Shown here: positions 28,856 through 37,605 of the stretch, piece by piece | How the letters are laid out: each line of letters opens with the position of its first letter | How positions within the stretch are numbered: position 1 is the first letter of the stretch | DNA from: JAGQRJ01 sp041402045 | Lineage (GTDB): Bacteria; Planctomycetota; J058 | Assembly: GCA_041402045.1 (NCBI GenBank) | Contig: JAWKSZ010000040.1 | Location: 1-64,000 of the forward strand | Length of the DNA: 64,000 bases | Reading direction: 5' to 3' | Position numbers and translations under genes: made by a program | Notes under the pieces: generated by a model | What the model saw: the letters and a program-made list of their open reading frames with translations, nothing else | Told to the model about the DNA's origin: nothing | The model's database searches: none

Positions 28856-29566
28856 CTAGCCGAGTTCGGCCAGGAGCTCCTCCACTGCGCGCAGCAGGTC
28901 TGCCGCCAAGGACGGCAGCCGCCCCGCGTGCAACAGGGCCTGGGAGGCCTCGATCTCGATCCCGGCGTAGCGCGGGTCGTCCAGCTCGCCCCGGAGCCAG
29001 GTGGTGATCCCGTCGTCGGTGCCCAGGTAGGGCTGGTTCGCCCGGGCGTCCCAGCCCCGGGTCTCGAGGGCCTGCAGCAGCGCCTCGGCGCAGCTCGCCT
29101 CGAAGGCGCGGGCCGGGTCGAAGAGCACGCCGACCTCCACGTCGCGGCGCACGCCGTGCAGCACGGGGACGAAGCTGTGCAGCGAGAGGTGCAGGCACGG
29201 CCCGCCGGCGAGGACCTGCTCGGCCGCGGACTGCACCGCGCGCCGGTGCGGACGGTGGTAGGTCGCGAGCCGGCGCTCGCGCTCCTCGGGGGTGAGCCCC
29301 ACGTTGCCGGGCACGTCCAGCCCGAAGGCCACCGTGGGCACGACCTCGGCCCCGCCCTCGTGGCGGTTGAGGTCGACCACGAGCCGAGTGACCTGCCCCG
29401 CGAAGACCGGGACCCCGGTCCCCAGCGAGAGGGCCTGCGCCAGCTCGAGGGCGCCCGAGTCCCAGGCGTGGTGCTCGAGCAGCTGCTCGGGCACCAGCCC
29501 CAGGTCCACGTGGGGGGGCACGGCCCAGGTCGCGTGCTCGCAGCTCAGGACCAGGCGCGGGCTCAC
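28856..29566 (-). CDS. N-formylglutamate amidohydrolase-like protein
   Basis: 236 aa. Family signs: VLSCEHATWAVPP with the metal-ligand Glu-His, HHAWDSGALELAQAL, RLVVDLNR, and HLSLHSFVPVL with a further His. These enzymes release formate from N-formylglutamate, but relatives in ATP-grasp/GCS2 operons are thought to process amide-linked peptides. Its GTG start overlaps the stop of the upstream fusion gene by 4 nt (GTGA), so the two are coupled. Last gene of the amidoligase set. Exact substrate not deducible. Confidence 0.85.
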   Translation of the reverse strand: MSPRLVLSCEHATWAVPPHVDLGLVPEQLLEHHAWDSGALELAQALSLGTGVPVFAGQVTRLVVDLNRHEGGAEVVPTVAFGLDVPGNVGLTPEERERRLATYHRPHRRAVQSAAEQVLAGGPCLHLSLHSFVPVLHGVRRDVEVGVLFDPARAFEASCAEALLQALETRGWDARANQPYLGTDDGITTWLRGELDDPRYAGIEIEASQALLHAGRLPSLAADLLRAVEELLAELG

Positions 29567-32445
29567 TCGGCGAGCCCGCGCCCGCGCCAGAGCTCGTTGT
29601 CGAGCAGGCAGTCGGCGAGCTCGACGTAGATCCGCCGGGTGGCCTCGCGGAAGGCGTCGGGGTCCCCCGCGAGCGGGCGCAGGACCTGCGCGATCCGCTC
29701 CGAGAGCGTCCCCGCCGGGATCATGCGCCCGATCAGCTCCAGATAGGGCGTCTCCTCGGGCTCGACGACCCGCGTGGCGCGGGCGAGGAGCGCGCGCAGC
29801 ACGTCCTGGACCCCGGCCTGGCCCGCGGCGTCCCGGGGCAGGTCCGGGAGGTAGGGCGCGTGCACCCGGGCCTGGCTGCCGTGGGTCGCGCACGCGTTCA
29901 GATCCGCCACGAGCTGCGCGTGGTCGGGGAGCGCGAGCCCCGCGCCCAGCTCCGTCGCGAGGGCCTTGAGCGTCCAGCGCACGAAGCAGGCGATCGCGGC
30001 GTCGGCGCGCACGCACTCCTGGGTGTCGACGATCCGCACCTCGAGGGACTCCCGCGAGAACTTGAACACCGCGCCGCGCGCGTTGAGGTATTCGCGGCGG
30101 ATCGGCCCGGCGTCCTCCAGGCGGTCCACCGCCGCGAACATGGGGCCGAACACGTCCTGCCGGTATTGCGCGAAGGACTCGGCGAACTCGGGGACCATGT
30201 CCCCCTGGCTCTCGGGGACCTTGAGCTGGTGGGTCAGGAGGTGCGCCACGCGGTTGTCCACCGCCTCGCCGAGCGCGCCCTCGACCAGCGGGCTGCTGGC
30301 GGCGAGGGCGGGGAGGTAGGGCACGAGCAGCGCGCAGGCGTTCATGAGCGCGATCGCCTCGGCCTCGGAGCCGAAGGGCAGGTTCACGTGGGTCGCGAGC
30401 ACGTTGCGCCAGCCGTGGGACACGGTGTCGAACAGGCGCTCGTAGGTCCCGTAGATCCGACGGTTCGAGCGCTGCCAGAGCTTGGTCTTCGTGGGGTCGA
30501 GCCAGGGGTGCATGGCCGTCGGCAGGAGCCGCGCGCCGCGGAAGCGGTCGGCGAGCAGCGCGCCGATCCGGCGGATCCCCTCGACCAGCACCGCCTCGCT
30601 CTCGCGCAGGCTGGTCAGCGGGCGCTCGGTGCGCACCTCGAGCACGTGGTCGGCGATCTCGTTGGTGACCCCCACGATCCCCAGCTCGACGTCGGAGGTC
30701 GGGCGGCCGGCGAGGAGCGCGAGGGCCGGCTCGACCAAGGACGCAGGGTGCAGGTCGCGGTCGACCACGGTGTACTCCAGCTCGAGCCCGCACACCGCGT
30801 AGGCCGCATACGGCGGCGCGCTCAGGGTCTCCGGGCGCGGCTCGATCGGGCGGCGCCAGGCCTCGAGCTCGAGCTTGCGCTGGGCCTCCCGCGAGAGCGC
30901 GGCGGGGGCGCGGCGGAAGCCGGCCTGGATCTTGTTGAGGAAGTGCCGGGCCAGGGCCTCGTAGATCGCGTTGCCCTCGGCGGTGTCCTCGTAGCCCAGC
31001 TCGAGGTTCGGGTTGTCGTTGACCTCGATCACCACGACCTGTCCGTCGTCGAACTGCTTGAGGTCGACGCCGTAGAGCCCCTGGCCCACGAGGCCCGCCG
31101 CGCGCCGCGCGACGTCGAGCACCGCCGCCGGGGCCTGGGCCAGGGGGATCGCCTCGACCCGGCCGAAGCGCGGGCCCTTGCGGGTCGGGCTCGCGATCTG
31201 CCAGTGCCCGCGGGCCATGTGGTACTTGCAGGCGAACAGCGCCTCACCGCCGAGCACGCCGATCCGCCAGTCGAAGGCGGTGGGCTGGAAGCGCTGGGCG
31301 AGGAGCAGCGGCGAGCGCTCGAAGAGCGGCCCCGCGCGCTCGGCGTAGTCCTCGGCGTCCTTGACCTTGAACACCCCCGAGCTGAAGCTCCCGTCCGGGA
31401 GCTTGATCACGAAGGGCGTGCCCAGCTCGTGGCTGAGCTCGGCGAAGGTCGCCTGGCGCCCCACGACCCGGGTCTCGGGCACGGGCACGCCGCCGCGGCT
31501 CAGGAGCTCGTGCAGGTAGACCTTGTTGCAGCAGCGCAGGATCGAGGCGGTGTCGTCGATCACCGGCATGCCCAGGCTCTCGGCCTGGAGCGCGAAGGCG
31601 AAGCTCGGGAGGTCAGGGCCCGTCAGCGTGCGCACGAACAGCGCGTCGAACTCGCCCAGGCGCGGGAGGTCGGCGAGGGTCACCCGCTGCACGTGCAGCC
31701 CCATCCGGGCCGCGACCCGCTCCAGGCGGTCGACGGTCTCGGGGCTCGAGGGCTGACGCTCGTCCTCGGGCTCGAACAGCACCGCCAGCGACGCCCGCGG
31801 GCGGTTGGGGGGCGCCGCCGGGAGCGCGCCGCGCTCGTCGAGGATCCGCGCCAGCTCCACGCGCTCGGCGGAGCTCAGGTCCTGGACCCCGAGCGGCCCC
31901 ACGCTGACCACGCGCCAGCGCCCGCCCCGGCGCAGGAGGCTGAGCTGCAGCAGCGGCGCCGGCCACACGCGATAGACCGCGCCGACCAGCCGCCGGAAGG
32001 AGGGGTGACTGCAGCGGCCCATGAGCGCGACGACCTCGGCGGTCTCCACGTCGGCGGCCAGGCGATAGGCGAGCTTGCCCTTGCCCTCGCGCACGAGCAC
32101 GCCCTCGGGCGCGGCCGCGCCCTGGGGGGCGATCGCCGCGGGCAGGTTCGCGCTGCGCTCGACGGTGGGGACCCCGGCCTGGTCCAGGGCGCGGAACACG
32201 AGCCCCGGGTTGCGCACGCTCATGATCGTGCCCGGCGAGGGGAGCACCTCCTGCCCCCGGGCCTCGGCCAGGAGCGAGACGTAGTAGCCGTCGTCCAGGT
32301 AGCGCCAGCTGCGGCAGAGGTTGACCACCGTGAGCGCCTCGCCCTCGGGGGTCTCGCCCGCGAGGAACGCCTCGGCGGTGATCCGCGGGCCGCGGTATTC
32401 GGGGAAGTCGTCGAGGTCGGAGAGGACGGCGAGGACTCGACTCAT
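29563..32445 (-). CDS. ATP-grasp (RimK-like) / GCS2 carboxylate-amine ligase fusion
   Basis: 960 aa, two ligases in one chain. Residues 1-280 form a RimK-associated N-terminal region. An ATP-grasp domain follows (about 285-500): CCNKVYLHELLSRGGVPVPE, PFVIKLPDGSFSSGVFKV and the Mg-binding VIEVNDNPNLELGYED (about 475). From about 550 a GCS2 (YbdK-type glutamate-cysteine ligase) domain runs to about 930: GLELEYTVVD, THVNLPFGSE, EVRIVDTQECV. Each domain should form an amide or peptide bond using ATP. The order is the reverse of GshF. Coupled by 4-nt overlaps to both neighbours. Probably makes a small peptide or tags a protein end (inference). Confidence 0.9.
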   Translation of the reverse strand: MSRVLAVLSDLDDFPEYRGPRITAEAFLAGETPEGEALTVVNLCRSWRYLDDGYYVSLLAEARGQEVLPSPGTIMSVRNPGLVFRALDQAGVPTVERSANLPAAIAPQGAAAPEGVLVREGKGKLAYRLAADVETAEVVALMGRCSHPSFRRLVGAVYRVWPAPLLQLSLLRRGGRWRVVSVGPLGVQDLSSAERVELARILDERGALPAAPPNRPRASLAVLFEPEDERQPSSPETVDRLERVAARMGLHVQRVTLADLPRLGEFDALFVRTLTGPDLPSFAFALQAESLGMPVIDDTASILRCCNKVYLHELLSRGGVPVPETRVVGRQATFAELSHELGTPFVIKLPDGSFSSGVFKVKDAEDYAERAGPLFERSPLLLAQRFQPTAFDWRIGVLGGEALFACKYHMARGHWQIASPTRKGPRFGRVEAIPLAQAPAAVLDVARRAAGLVGQGLYGVDLKQFDDGQVVVIEVNDNPNLELGYEDTAEGNAIYEALARHFLNKIQAGFRRAPAALSREAQRKLELEAWRRPIEPRPETLSAPPYAAYAVCGLELEYTVVDRDLHPASLVEPALALLAGRPTSDVELGIVGVTNEIADHVLEVRTERPLTSLRESEAVLVEGIRRIGALLADRFRGARLLPTAMHPWLDPTKTKLWQRSNRRIYGTYERLFDTVSHGWRNVLATHVNLPFGSEAEAIALMNACALLVPYLPALAASSPLVEGALGEAVDNRVAHLLTHQLKVPESQGDMVPEFAESFAQYRQDVFGPMFAAVDRLEDAGPIRREYLNARGAVFKFSRESLEVRIVDTQECVRADAAIACFVRWTLKALATELGAGLALPDHAQLVADLNACATHGSQARVHAPYLPDLPRDAAGQAGVQDVLRALLARATRVVEPEETPYLELIGRMIPAGTLSERIAQVLRPLAGDPDAFREATRRIYVELADCLLDNELWRGRGLAE

Positions 32446-33095
32446 GCTGGCCACACCTCGAGCAGGACCGCGTCGTAGCTCACGATCCCCAATAGGACTG
32501 CGTTGATCAGGCGTTGGCCCGCGACCCGATACACCCCCGCCACCCCGTGGGGCGCGTGGGAGTCCGGGTCGCGCACCGAGAACGTGCGCGCGTCTTCGTG
32601 CCCCGAGATCACGAGGAAGTGCCCGACCGGGTCGCCGCGCACGTCGTCCTCCTCGTTGTCGTCGGGCCGCTCGCGCATTTGCCCGTAGAGGTAGGTCGCG
32701 CTCAGCCCGCACAGGATCGGGTGCCGGCGCTCGAGGATCTCCACCAGGAGCTCCGGGCGCAGGTCGGCGAAGGCCAGCTCGCCGCCGGCGGCGAGGAACG
32801 CGGCGTAGGCGCGGCAGGCGTTTTGCAGCTTGGGCTTGGGCGTGGCCGCGGCGCGGGCGAGGAGCTTCTCGCGCAGCTCGCCGCGGTCCAGCGCGCTCCA
32901 GGTCGGGTCGAGCACGCGGTAGTTGTAGGAGAACACCCGCGCCGCGTAGCCCAGCCGCCGCGCGGCGAGGCCGAGGAACACCGCCAGGGTCCCGCCGTCG
33001 GGGTTGGTCGGCGTGACCTCGAGCACGCGCTCGAAGGAGGTCTCGTCCCCGTAGTAGCGCAGCACCGAGAGCAGGCACGTCGGCCCGCAGGTCAC
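32442..33095 (-). CDS. C39-like cysteine peptidase of the amidoligase operon
   Basis: 217 aa from GTG 33095. The nucleophile Cys is in TCGPTCLLSVLRYYG, followed by a His in GDPVGHFLVISGHED and an Asp in SVRDPDSHAPHG. With this start the Cys is residue 3; the frame stays open upstream to a TAA near 33179 and reads protein-like (STELPVPRFPQPDD), with GAGG before a CTG at 33161, so the true start may be there. No signal peptide is seen. Its stop overlaps the ligase ATG (ATGA). It probably trims or transfers the peptide made by the ligases. Confidence 0.8.
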   Translation of the reverse strand: MTCGPTCLLSVLRYYGDETSFERVLEVTPTNPDGGTLAVFLGLAARRLGYAARVFSYNYRVLDPTWSALDRGELREKLLARAAATPKPKLQNACRAYAAFLAAGGELAFADLRPELLVEILERRHPILCGLSATYLYGQMRERPDDNEEDDVRGDPVGHFLVISGHEDARTFSVRDPDSHAPHGVAGVYRVAGQRLINAVLLGIVSYDAVLLEVWPA

Positions 33096-33221
33096 GTCGT
33101 CGGGTTGCGGGAAGCGCGGGACGGGGAGCTCGGTGGAGCTCGTCGCGAAGTCGTGGTTCAGCGCGGGATCCTCACTGCGCCGTTACGTTACCCGCCGCCG
33201 GACGGGGAGCAACGGGGCGGT

Positions 33222-34178
33222 TCAGCTCCCCGGGGGCACGACCGCCACGTAGCGCACCCCTGTCCGCCGGGCCTCGGCGTAGTGCGCGAAGCGCCAGGAG
33301 GCCGGGGTCCGGGGGTGCTCGGGGTCGAGGGCCAGGGCGCCCAGCGCCCGGGCCACCCCGGCCACGTCGTCGGGGGTCAGGGGCGCCGGCGGGAGCTCGA
33401 GCTCCGCCCCCGGGGCGTGGACCCACACCTCGGGGGCGTCGCCGCCCAGGCCCAGCCACAGCACGCGGTGGATCCCGGCCCGGTTGCGCAGGCGCTCGGC
33501 CACCTCGCGCCCCAGGCGATCGCCGGCGCGGAGCACGGCGCAGAACCCGCCAGCCGGGGGCAGGAGCGCGTGGCGCCAGGCGTCCTCGGGGGCGCGGCTG
33601 TAGGCGCGGCGCTCGCCGCCGCAGGCGGCGGGGAGCGCCTCCTCCAGGGCCTCGAGCTCGGCCTCGACCAGGATCAGGTCGACCTCGGGGGCGGGGAGCG
33701 GCGCGATCGCTGCGGCGAGCTCGGCCGGCGCGCTGACCTCCGCCAGCCAGCCCTCGAGCACCCGCGCGCTGCGGCAGCGCACCAGCAGCCGCCCCAGCGC
33801 CGCCGGCGCCGGGCTGTAGGGCAGGCCCTCGGCGCAGCGCCGGAGCCAGGCCTGGAGCGCCGGGCGGGTGCGCAGCTGGAACGCGAGGTTCCCCGCCACG
33901 AGCTGGAGGAAGGCCTGGGCCGCGGGCCCCTCGAGCTCGGGGGCCAGGGCGGCGAGCACGGCGGGGTCTTCGACCCGCGCCTGCTCCAGCCAGTCCGCGC
34001 ACAGGCGCTCCAGGGCGGCGAGGTTCGCCAGGCGCCGGAGCTCGCTCCAGTCGTGGGTCATGTCCACGTCGTCGAAGGCCAGCGCCTCGGGGCGGCTCTC
34101 GGCGAGGAGGTCCCTGACGTCGCCCAGCCAGCGGTGCTTGAGGTAGCGCGCGGCGAGGGGGCCGAATCCTGCGGTCAG
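33222..34178 (-). CDS. Hypothetical protein, helical, next to the amidoligase operon
   Basis: About 318 aa, soluble, Leu/Ala/Glu-rich, with no known motif. The N-terminal half looks like helical repeats (LRRLANLAALERLCADWLEQ); the C-terminal half is a mixed domain (GIHRVLWLGLGGDAPEVWVH; FAHYAEARRTGVRYVAVVPP). The frame continues back to a CTG at 34178 that overlaps the TGA of the outer-membrane gene; the first ATG is at 34061 and would cut off plausible sequence. It lies between the FadL-like and C39-like genes on the same strand and may belong to their operon. Confidence 0.6.
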   Translation of the reverse strand: MTAGFGPLAARYLKHRWLGDVRDLLAESRPEALAFDDVDMTHDWSELRRLANLAALERLCADWLEQARVEDPAVLAALAPELEGPAAQAFLQLVAGNLAFQLRTRPALQAWLRRCAEGLPYSPAPAALGRLLVRCRSARVLEGWLAEVSAPAELAAAIAPLPAPEVDLILVEAELEALEEALPAACGGERRAYSRAPEDAWRHALLPPAGGFCAVLRAGDRLGREVAERLRNRAGIHRVLWLGLGGDAPEVWVHAPGAELELPPAPLTPDDVAGVARALGALALDPEHPRTPASWRFAHYAEARRTGVRYVAVVPPGS

Positions 34179-35740
34179 AAGTTCACCCCGAACCCGAAGT
34201 GAAAGGCCATGATCTCGACCTCCTGTCGGGAGTTCGAGAGGGTGTAGTCGCCCACGTGGTTGCCGGTGCTCAGCTCGTTGGGGAGCTGCCACTCCCAGGC
34301 GAAGTTGAACTCCACCTTCTGTCCGAGCTGGAGGGAGAAGCCCGTGGCGACGTGGTGCTCGTTGATCACCGGGAGCTGGGGGAGGGTGGTGTTCGCGGGC
34401 ACCGGGGTGCGCGCGTAGTTGTAGCCGGCGCGCCACACCAGGGCCCAGGAGGGCACGTTCTCCACGATGTCCTCGCCGCGCGCCACGAGCACCGTGGCCG
34501 AGAAGGCGATCACGTGCTGGTCGCGGAAGTTGAGCGGGATCCGGACCTTGATCGTGGGGCTGGTCATGATGTTCAGGTTCGGGTTGTCCCCGTTCGAGAG
34601 CCGCGCCTTGAAGGTGCGGAGCATGGACCAGTCGATGAACGTGTAGTCGAAGCCCAAGGACACCCGGGGGTGCGGGCGGAAGGCGAAGCCCAGGCCCACC
34701 TGCCGCGGCTGTTCGTACTCCTGGATCCGCAGGTCGTACTCGCTGTTGAAGCCGAGGGCGGGCTGGATCCCGGGGTCGACGACCTGCAGCAGCCCGGGGT
34801 TGCCGTTGGTGAGGCGGGTGACCTCGTCGTTGGCGTCGACGGAGGCGCGCCCGAGGTAGTCGGCGGTGTAGGTCCGCTCCTGGAACACGATCCCGATCGT
34901 GAGCTGGTCGATCGGCTGGAGCATGACTCCCAGGCGGAACGAGAAGCCGTAGCTGAAGGCGTCGTCGATGTCCGCGGTCGTGGCGACCTGGGGGTTGACC
35001 GAGAGCACCCCCGCCGCGAACTCGAAGTCGTCGCGCAGAATGCGGGAGGGCTGGGAGATCCCGCCGTCGAGCTCGAACTTGCTGTAAATGAACTGCAGGT
35101 TCATCCCGATCGAGATGTACTTGTTGAAGCGGTAGGCCAGCGAAGGCGCGAGGGCGACGGTGAGGATGTCCGTCTCCCAGTCCACGGGCTGGGCCGACCC
35201 CACGGTGAGCATGTCCTTGATCTGGACCTTGCCGCCGGTGATCGGGAACACGCCGATCCCGAAGCGGAAGCGCCCGCCGTAGAGCTTCTCGTCCTCGGCG
35301 AGCTCGCTCCAGTTCTCGACGTTCGGGGGCGGGATCTCCTTGCCCTCCTCGTCGACGAGGCCCCAGCGGCCGACCTGGAACACGCTCTTCACCTGCCAGT
35401 CGGCGGTGGGGTCGAACACGGCGCCGAAGCTGAAGGCAGGGACCGGCGCGAACAGCACGTCGCGGTCGTCGAAGGTGCCGAAGGAGTTCGACCAGCTCAC
35501 CTGGGGGTCGAACAGCGCCCAGTTCTGATCGAGGCGGTTGCCGACCATGAACCCCATGCCCGCGGGGTTCGTGGCCGGGCCGATCCCGTCGTCGGCGTAG
35601 GCGTAGTCGACGCCTGCGCGCCCCGCGCTGCGCGCGCCGAGGGCGATCAGCTTGGGACCGTTGGTGGCCTGGGCGGCGCCGACGCAGGCGAGCGCCAGCG
35701 CGGCCAGCAGGGTCTTGCTCTCGACGGTCGGCCTGGCCAC
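34175..35740 (-). CDS. OmpP1/FadL-type outer-membrane protein
   Basis: 521 aa. A signal peptide (LLAALALACVGAAQA) is followed by the FadL-family start TNGPKLIALGARSAGRAGVD and YADDGIGPATNPAGMGF. The rest is a series of beta strands with aromatic girdles, ending in a Phe-terminated strand (FHFGFGVNF), which favours BAM-dependent insertion. It should take up long-chain or hydrophobic compounds. GGGAGG lies 5 nt before GTG 35740. Unlike most genes here it freely uses ATC after C-ending codons, which may reflect high expression. Confidence 0.9.
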   Translation of the reverse strand: MARPTVESKTLLAALALACVGAAQATNGPKLIALGARSAGRAGVDYAYADDGIGPATNPAGMGFMVGNRLDQNWALFDPQVSWSNSFGTFDDRDVLFAPVPAFSFGAVFDPTADWQVKSVFQVGRWGLVDEEGKEIPPPNVENWSELAEDEKLYGGRFRFGIGVFPITGGKVQIKDMLTVGSAQPVDWETDILTVALAPSLAYRFNKYISIGMNLQFIYSKFELDGGISQPSRILRDDFEFAAGVLSVNPQVATTADIDDAFSYGFSFRLGVMLQPIDQLTIGIVFQERTYTADYLGRASVDANDEVTRLTNGNPGLLQVVDPGIQPALGFNSEYDLRIQEYEQPRQVGLGFAFRPHPRVSLGFDYTFIDWSMLRTFKARLSNGDNPNLNIMTSPTIKVRIPLNFRDQHVIAFSATVLVARGEDIVENVPSWALVWRAGYNYARTPVPANTTLPQLPVINEHHVATGFSLQLGQKVEFNFAWEWQLPNELSTGNHVGDYTLSNSRQEVEIMAFHFGFGVNF

Positions 35741-35770
35741 CCGCACCTCCCACACGCGCGCGAACGAGCC

Positions 35771-35776
35771 GTTATA
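35771..35776 (-). promoter_or_regulatory. Candidate -10 element of the FadL-like gene
   Basis: TATAAC on the minus strand, about 30 nt before GTG 35740, in an unusually AT-rich patch for this window. A weak -35 (TGGCCT) lies 17 nt upstream. Confidence 0.4.
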
Positions 35777-35817
35777 GAGCCTTAACAGGCGGAAGGCCAG
35801 CGAGCCCCGAGAGGACG

Positions 35818-35846
35818 TTGCTGCCGCTCCCTGCCCCTGATAGATT
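35818..35846 (+). promoter_or_regulatory. Candidate sigma-70-type promoter of gene 35881
   Basis: TTGCTG (35818-35823) and TAGATT (35841-35846) are spaced by 17 nt. The start would be near 35853, with GGGGGGGAG before ATG 35881. Confidence 0.4.
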
Positions 35847-35880
35847 CCGCGCCTCAACGAAACTCTAGGGGGGGAGTCCC

Positions 35881-36528
35881 ATGGCTGTCGAAATCAAGTT
35901 TGGTGACCACATCAAGGAGTCGCTCGAGATCTGCAAGGCGAACCTCGTGCCGACGCTGCTCACGCCGCTGATCGCCGCGATAGCGGGGATCGTGGTCATG
36001 CTTCCGGCGATCATCGTGCAAATGGTCGTCGACCCGACGATCGGTAGCCTGCTGAGCATTCCGCTGAACATCGTGGCTGCCGGCGTCAACGGCATCTTCA
36101 TGATCAACTTCATGGCCGCCGTGAAGGCCGCCAAGCACGAGGGCAAGGCGATCGCGATCGGCGACATCCTCAACTTCGAGAACGCCGCCGGCAAGGCGCT
36201 CACCCAGATCGGCGTCACGATCGGCTTCATCTTCTGCTGCATTCCGGGCGTGATCCTGTTCTTCGCGCCCGCGATCGTCGCCGACAAGCCCGGGACCAGC
36301 CCCGCTCAGGCGCTCAAGGCTGCGCTGGCCTTCGGCAAGGGGAACATCGTTCCCATGCTGATCTTGCTGATCGTGTTCATCGTCCTCGTGATCGTGGGCC
36401 AACTCGCCTGCGGTGTCGGCGTACTGTTCACCCTGCCCCTCGCGCAGGGCATGGTGTTCCTGGCCTACGACGCGCACAAGGCGAGCGTCGAGGCCGCGGC
36501 GGCCGAGGGCGGCGTCCAGCTCGGCTAA
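35881..36528 (+). CDS. Hypothetical membrane protein with four to five spans
   Basis: 215 aa. Hydrophobic segments: about 24-50 (PTLLTPLIAAIAGIVVMLPA), 60-82, 115-135 (GVTIGFIFCCIPGVILFFAP) and 160-200. The order (N-terminal amphipathic FGDHIKESLEIC, central PGVILFFAPAIVADKPGTSPAQAL loop) resembles bacterial membrane proteins of the DUF4013/YciC type. A strong ribosome site, a terminator, and free use of ATC suggest good expression. Function unknown. Confidence 0.72.
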   Translation: MAVEIKFGDHIKESLEICKANLVPTLLTPLIAAIAGIVVMLPAIIVQMVVDPTIGSLLSIPLNIVAAGVNGIFMINFMAAVKAAKHEGKAIAIGDILNFENAAGKALTQIGVTIGFIFCCIPGVILFFAPAIVADKPGTSPAQALKAALAFGKGNIVPMLILLIVFIVLVIVGQLACGVGVLFTLPLAQGMVFLAYDAHKASVEAAAAEGGVQLG

Positions 36529-36553
36529 CGCGAGCGACGCGACCGCACGCAGG

Positions 36554-36578
36554 GGGCCCGGCGCGAGCCGGGCCCTTT
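36554..36578 (+). terminator. Rho-independent terminator after gene 35881
   Basis: A perfect 9-bp stem (GGGCCCGGC / GCCGGGCCC) with a GCGA loop is followed by TTT. It lies 26 nt after the stop at 36528. Confidence 0.75.
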
Positions 36579-36605
36579 CCGTTGGTTGCCGCCTCCGGCC
36601 CGCCG

Positions 36606-36611
36606 TAGACT
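36606..36611 (+). promoter_or_regulatory. TANNNT -10-like hexamer for a leaderless mRNA
   Basis: TAGACT ends 6 nt before GTG 36618; no ribosome site is present. Confidence 0.45.
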
Positions 36612-36617
36612 GCCCCG

Positions 36618-37127
36618 GTGCCCGACCCCGAAGACCTCCCGGAACGCCGCCTGCTCGGCCCCCTGCGCCTGGGCGCGCGGCGCCCGGCGGTCAACCGCGC
36701 CACCCGGATCGAGCTCGCGTTCTTCGTAGGGGTGCTCGCCCTGGCGCTGTGGACGGCGCCCGTCACCGCCGACGGCCGGGCCAACGCCCCGCTCATGGGC
36801 TCCCTCGAGCAGTCCACGGGCGGCGGGCTGTGCGTGTTCCGCCGCATGACCGGCCACCCCTGCGGGGGCTGCGGCATGACCCGCGCCTTCGTGCAGCTCG
36901 CCCACGCCCAGCCGCGCTCGGCCCTGAGGCTCAACCCCCTTGCGCCCGTCGTGTTCGCCTGGTTCTGCTGGCGAACCCTCGAACTCCTCGTGCTCAACGT
37001 CACCCGGCGCCGGCTGCGGCTCGCCTTCCCGCCCCGCGTGACCTGGGCCCTGTGGGGGGGCACCGTGCTCGGGTTCGCGGTCCTGTTCGCGATCCGCCTG
37101 ACCCGCAGCGCCTGGCCCAGCCTCTAA
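36618..37127 (+). CDS. DUF2752 membrane protein
   Basis: 169 aa. The family signature is CVFRRMTGHPCGGCGMTRA (about 72-90), followed by LAHAQPRSALRLNPLAP and two C-terminal membrane spans; another span is at about 32-50. DUF2752 proteins are small inner-membrane proteins of unknown role, widespread in Bacteroidota and Planctomycetota. The GTG start has no ribosome site but a TANNNT hexamer at leaderless spacing. Confidence 0.85.
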   Translation: MPDPEDLPERRLLGPLRLGARRPAVNRATRIELAFFVGVLALALWTAPVTADGRANAPLMGSLEQSTGGGLCVFRRMTGHPCGGCGMTRAFVQLAHAQPRSALRLNPLAPVVFAWFCWRTLELLVLNVTRRRLRLAFPPRVTWALWGGTVLGFAVLFAIRLTRSAWPSL

Positions 37128-37605
37128 CGAGACCACGCGACTTACGTCGCTCGATTCGACCCGCTACGCGCGAGGCTGCGAGTCCTCTGGAGGCCGATCG
37201 GCTCACCTACGATTCAAGCGACTCGCATTCGACACCTGGCACTGCACCGCGGCGCGTCAACTCCCCTGTAGACAGGCGTTTGACCTAGGCACTACACCGT
37301 TCGCCCAGCGCACGAATCCGACCCACGCTTCGTCTCGCGTCGCTCGACTCGGCGCGTCACGGATTGCGCAAATTACTTATATCGCTCGTTTTGCGACGAA
37401 ATCCCGTCCAGCCTCGACACGTCCCATGGCGCGCCCTCCCGAATTGCCCGGATCTGGAGCCGGGTGTCCCGCAAGAATTGGGAACTCGCGCCCCATCTGA
37501 ATCGAAAGCGCGAGGAGAGGCGGGGCCCCGCTGGACTTACCCCTCCCCCCGATGGCCTTCGGTTTGCACGAGCTCTTCTCAATCAGCAGAGGAGGCCGAA
37601 GGAAG
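37128..37605. other. AT-richer intergenic region upstream of the large lipoprotein gene
   Basis: 478 bp without a credible gene. Base composition is clearly less GC than the neighbours (for example AAATTACTTATATCGC at about 37370). It probably holds the promoter of the lipoprotein gene and possibly a long leader; no clear -35/-10 pair was found. No repeats like those elsewhere in the window were seen. Confidence 0.5.
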
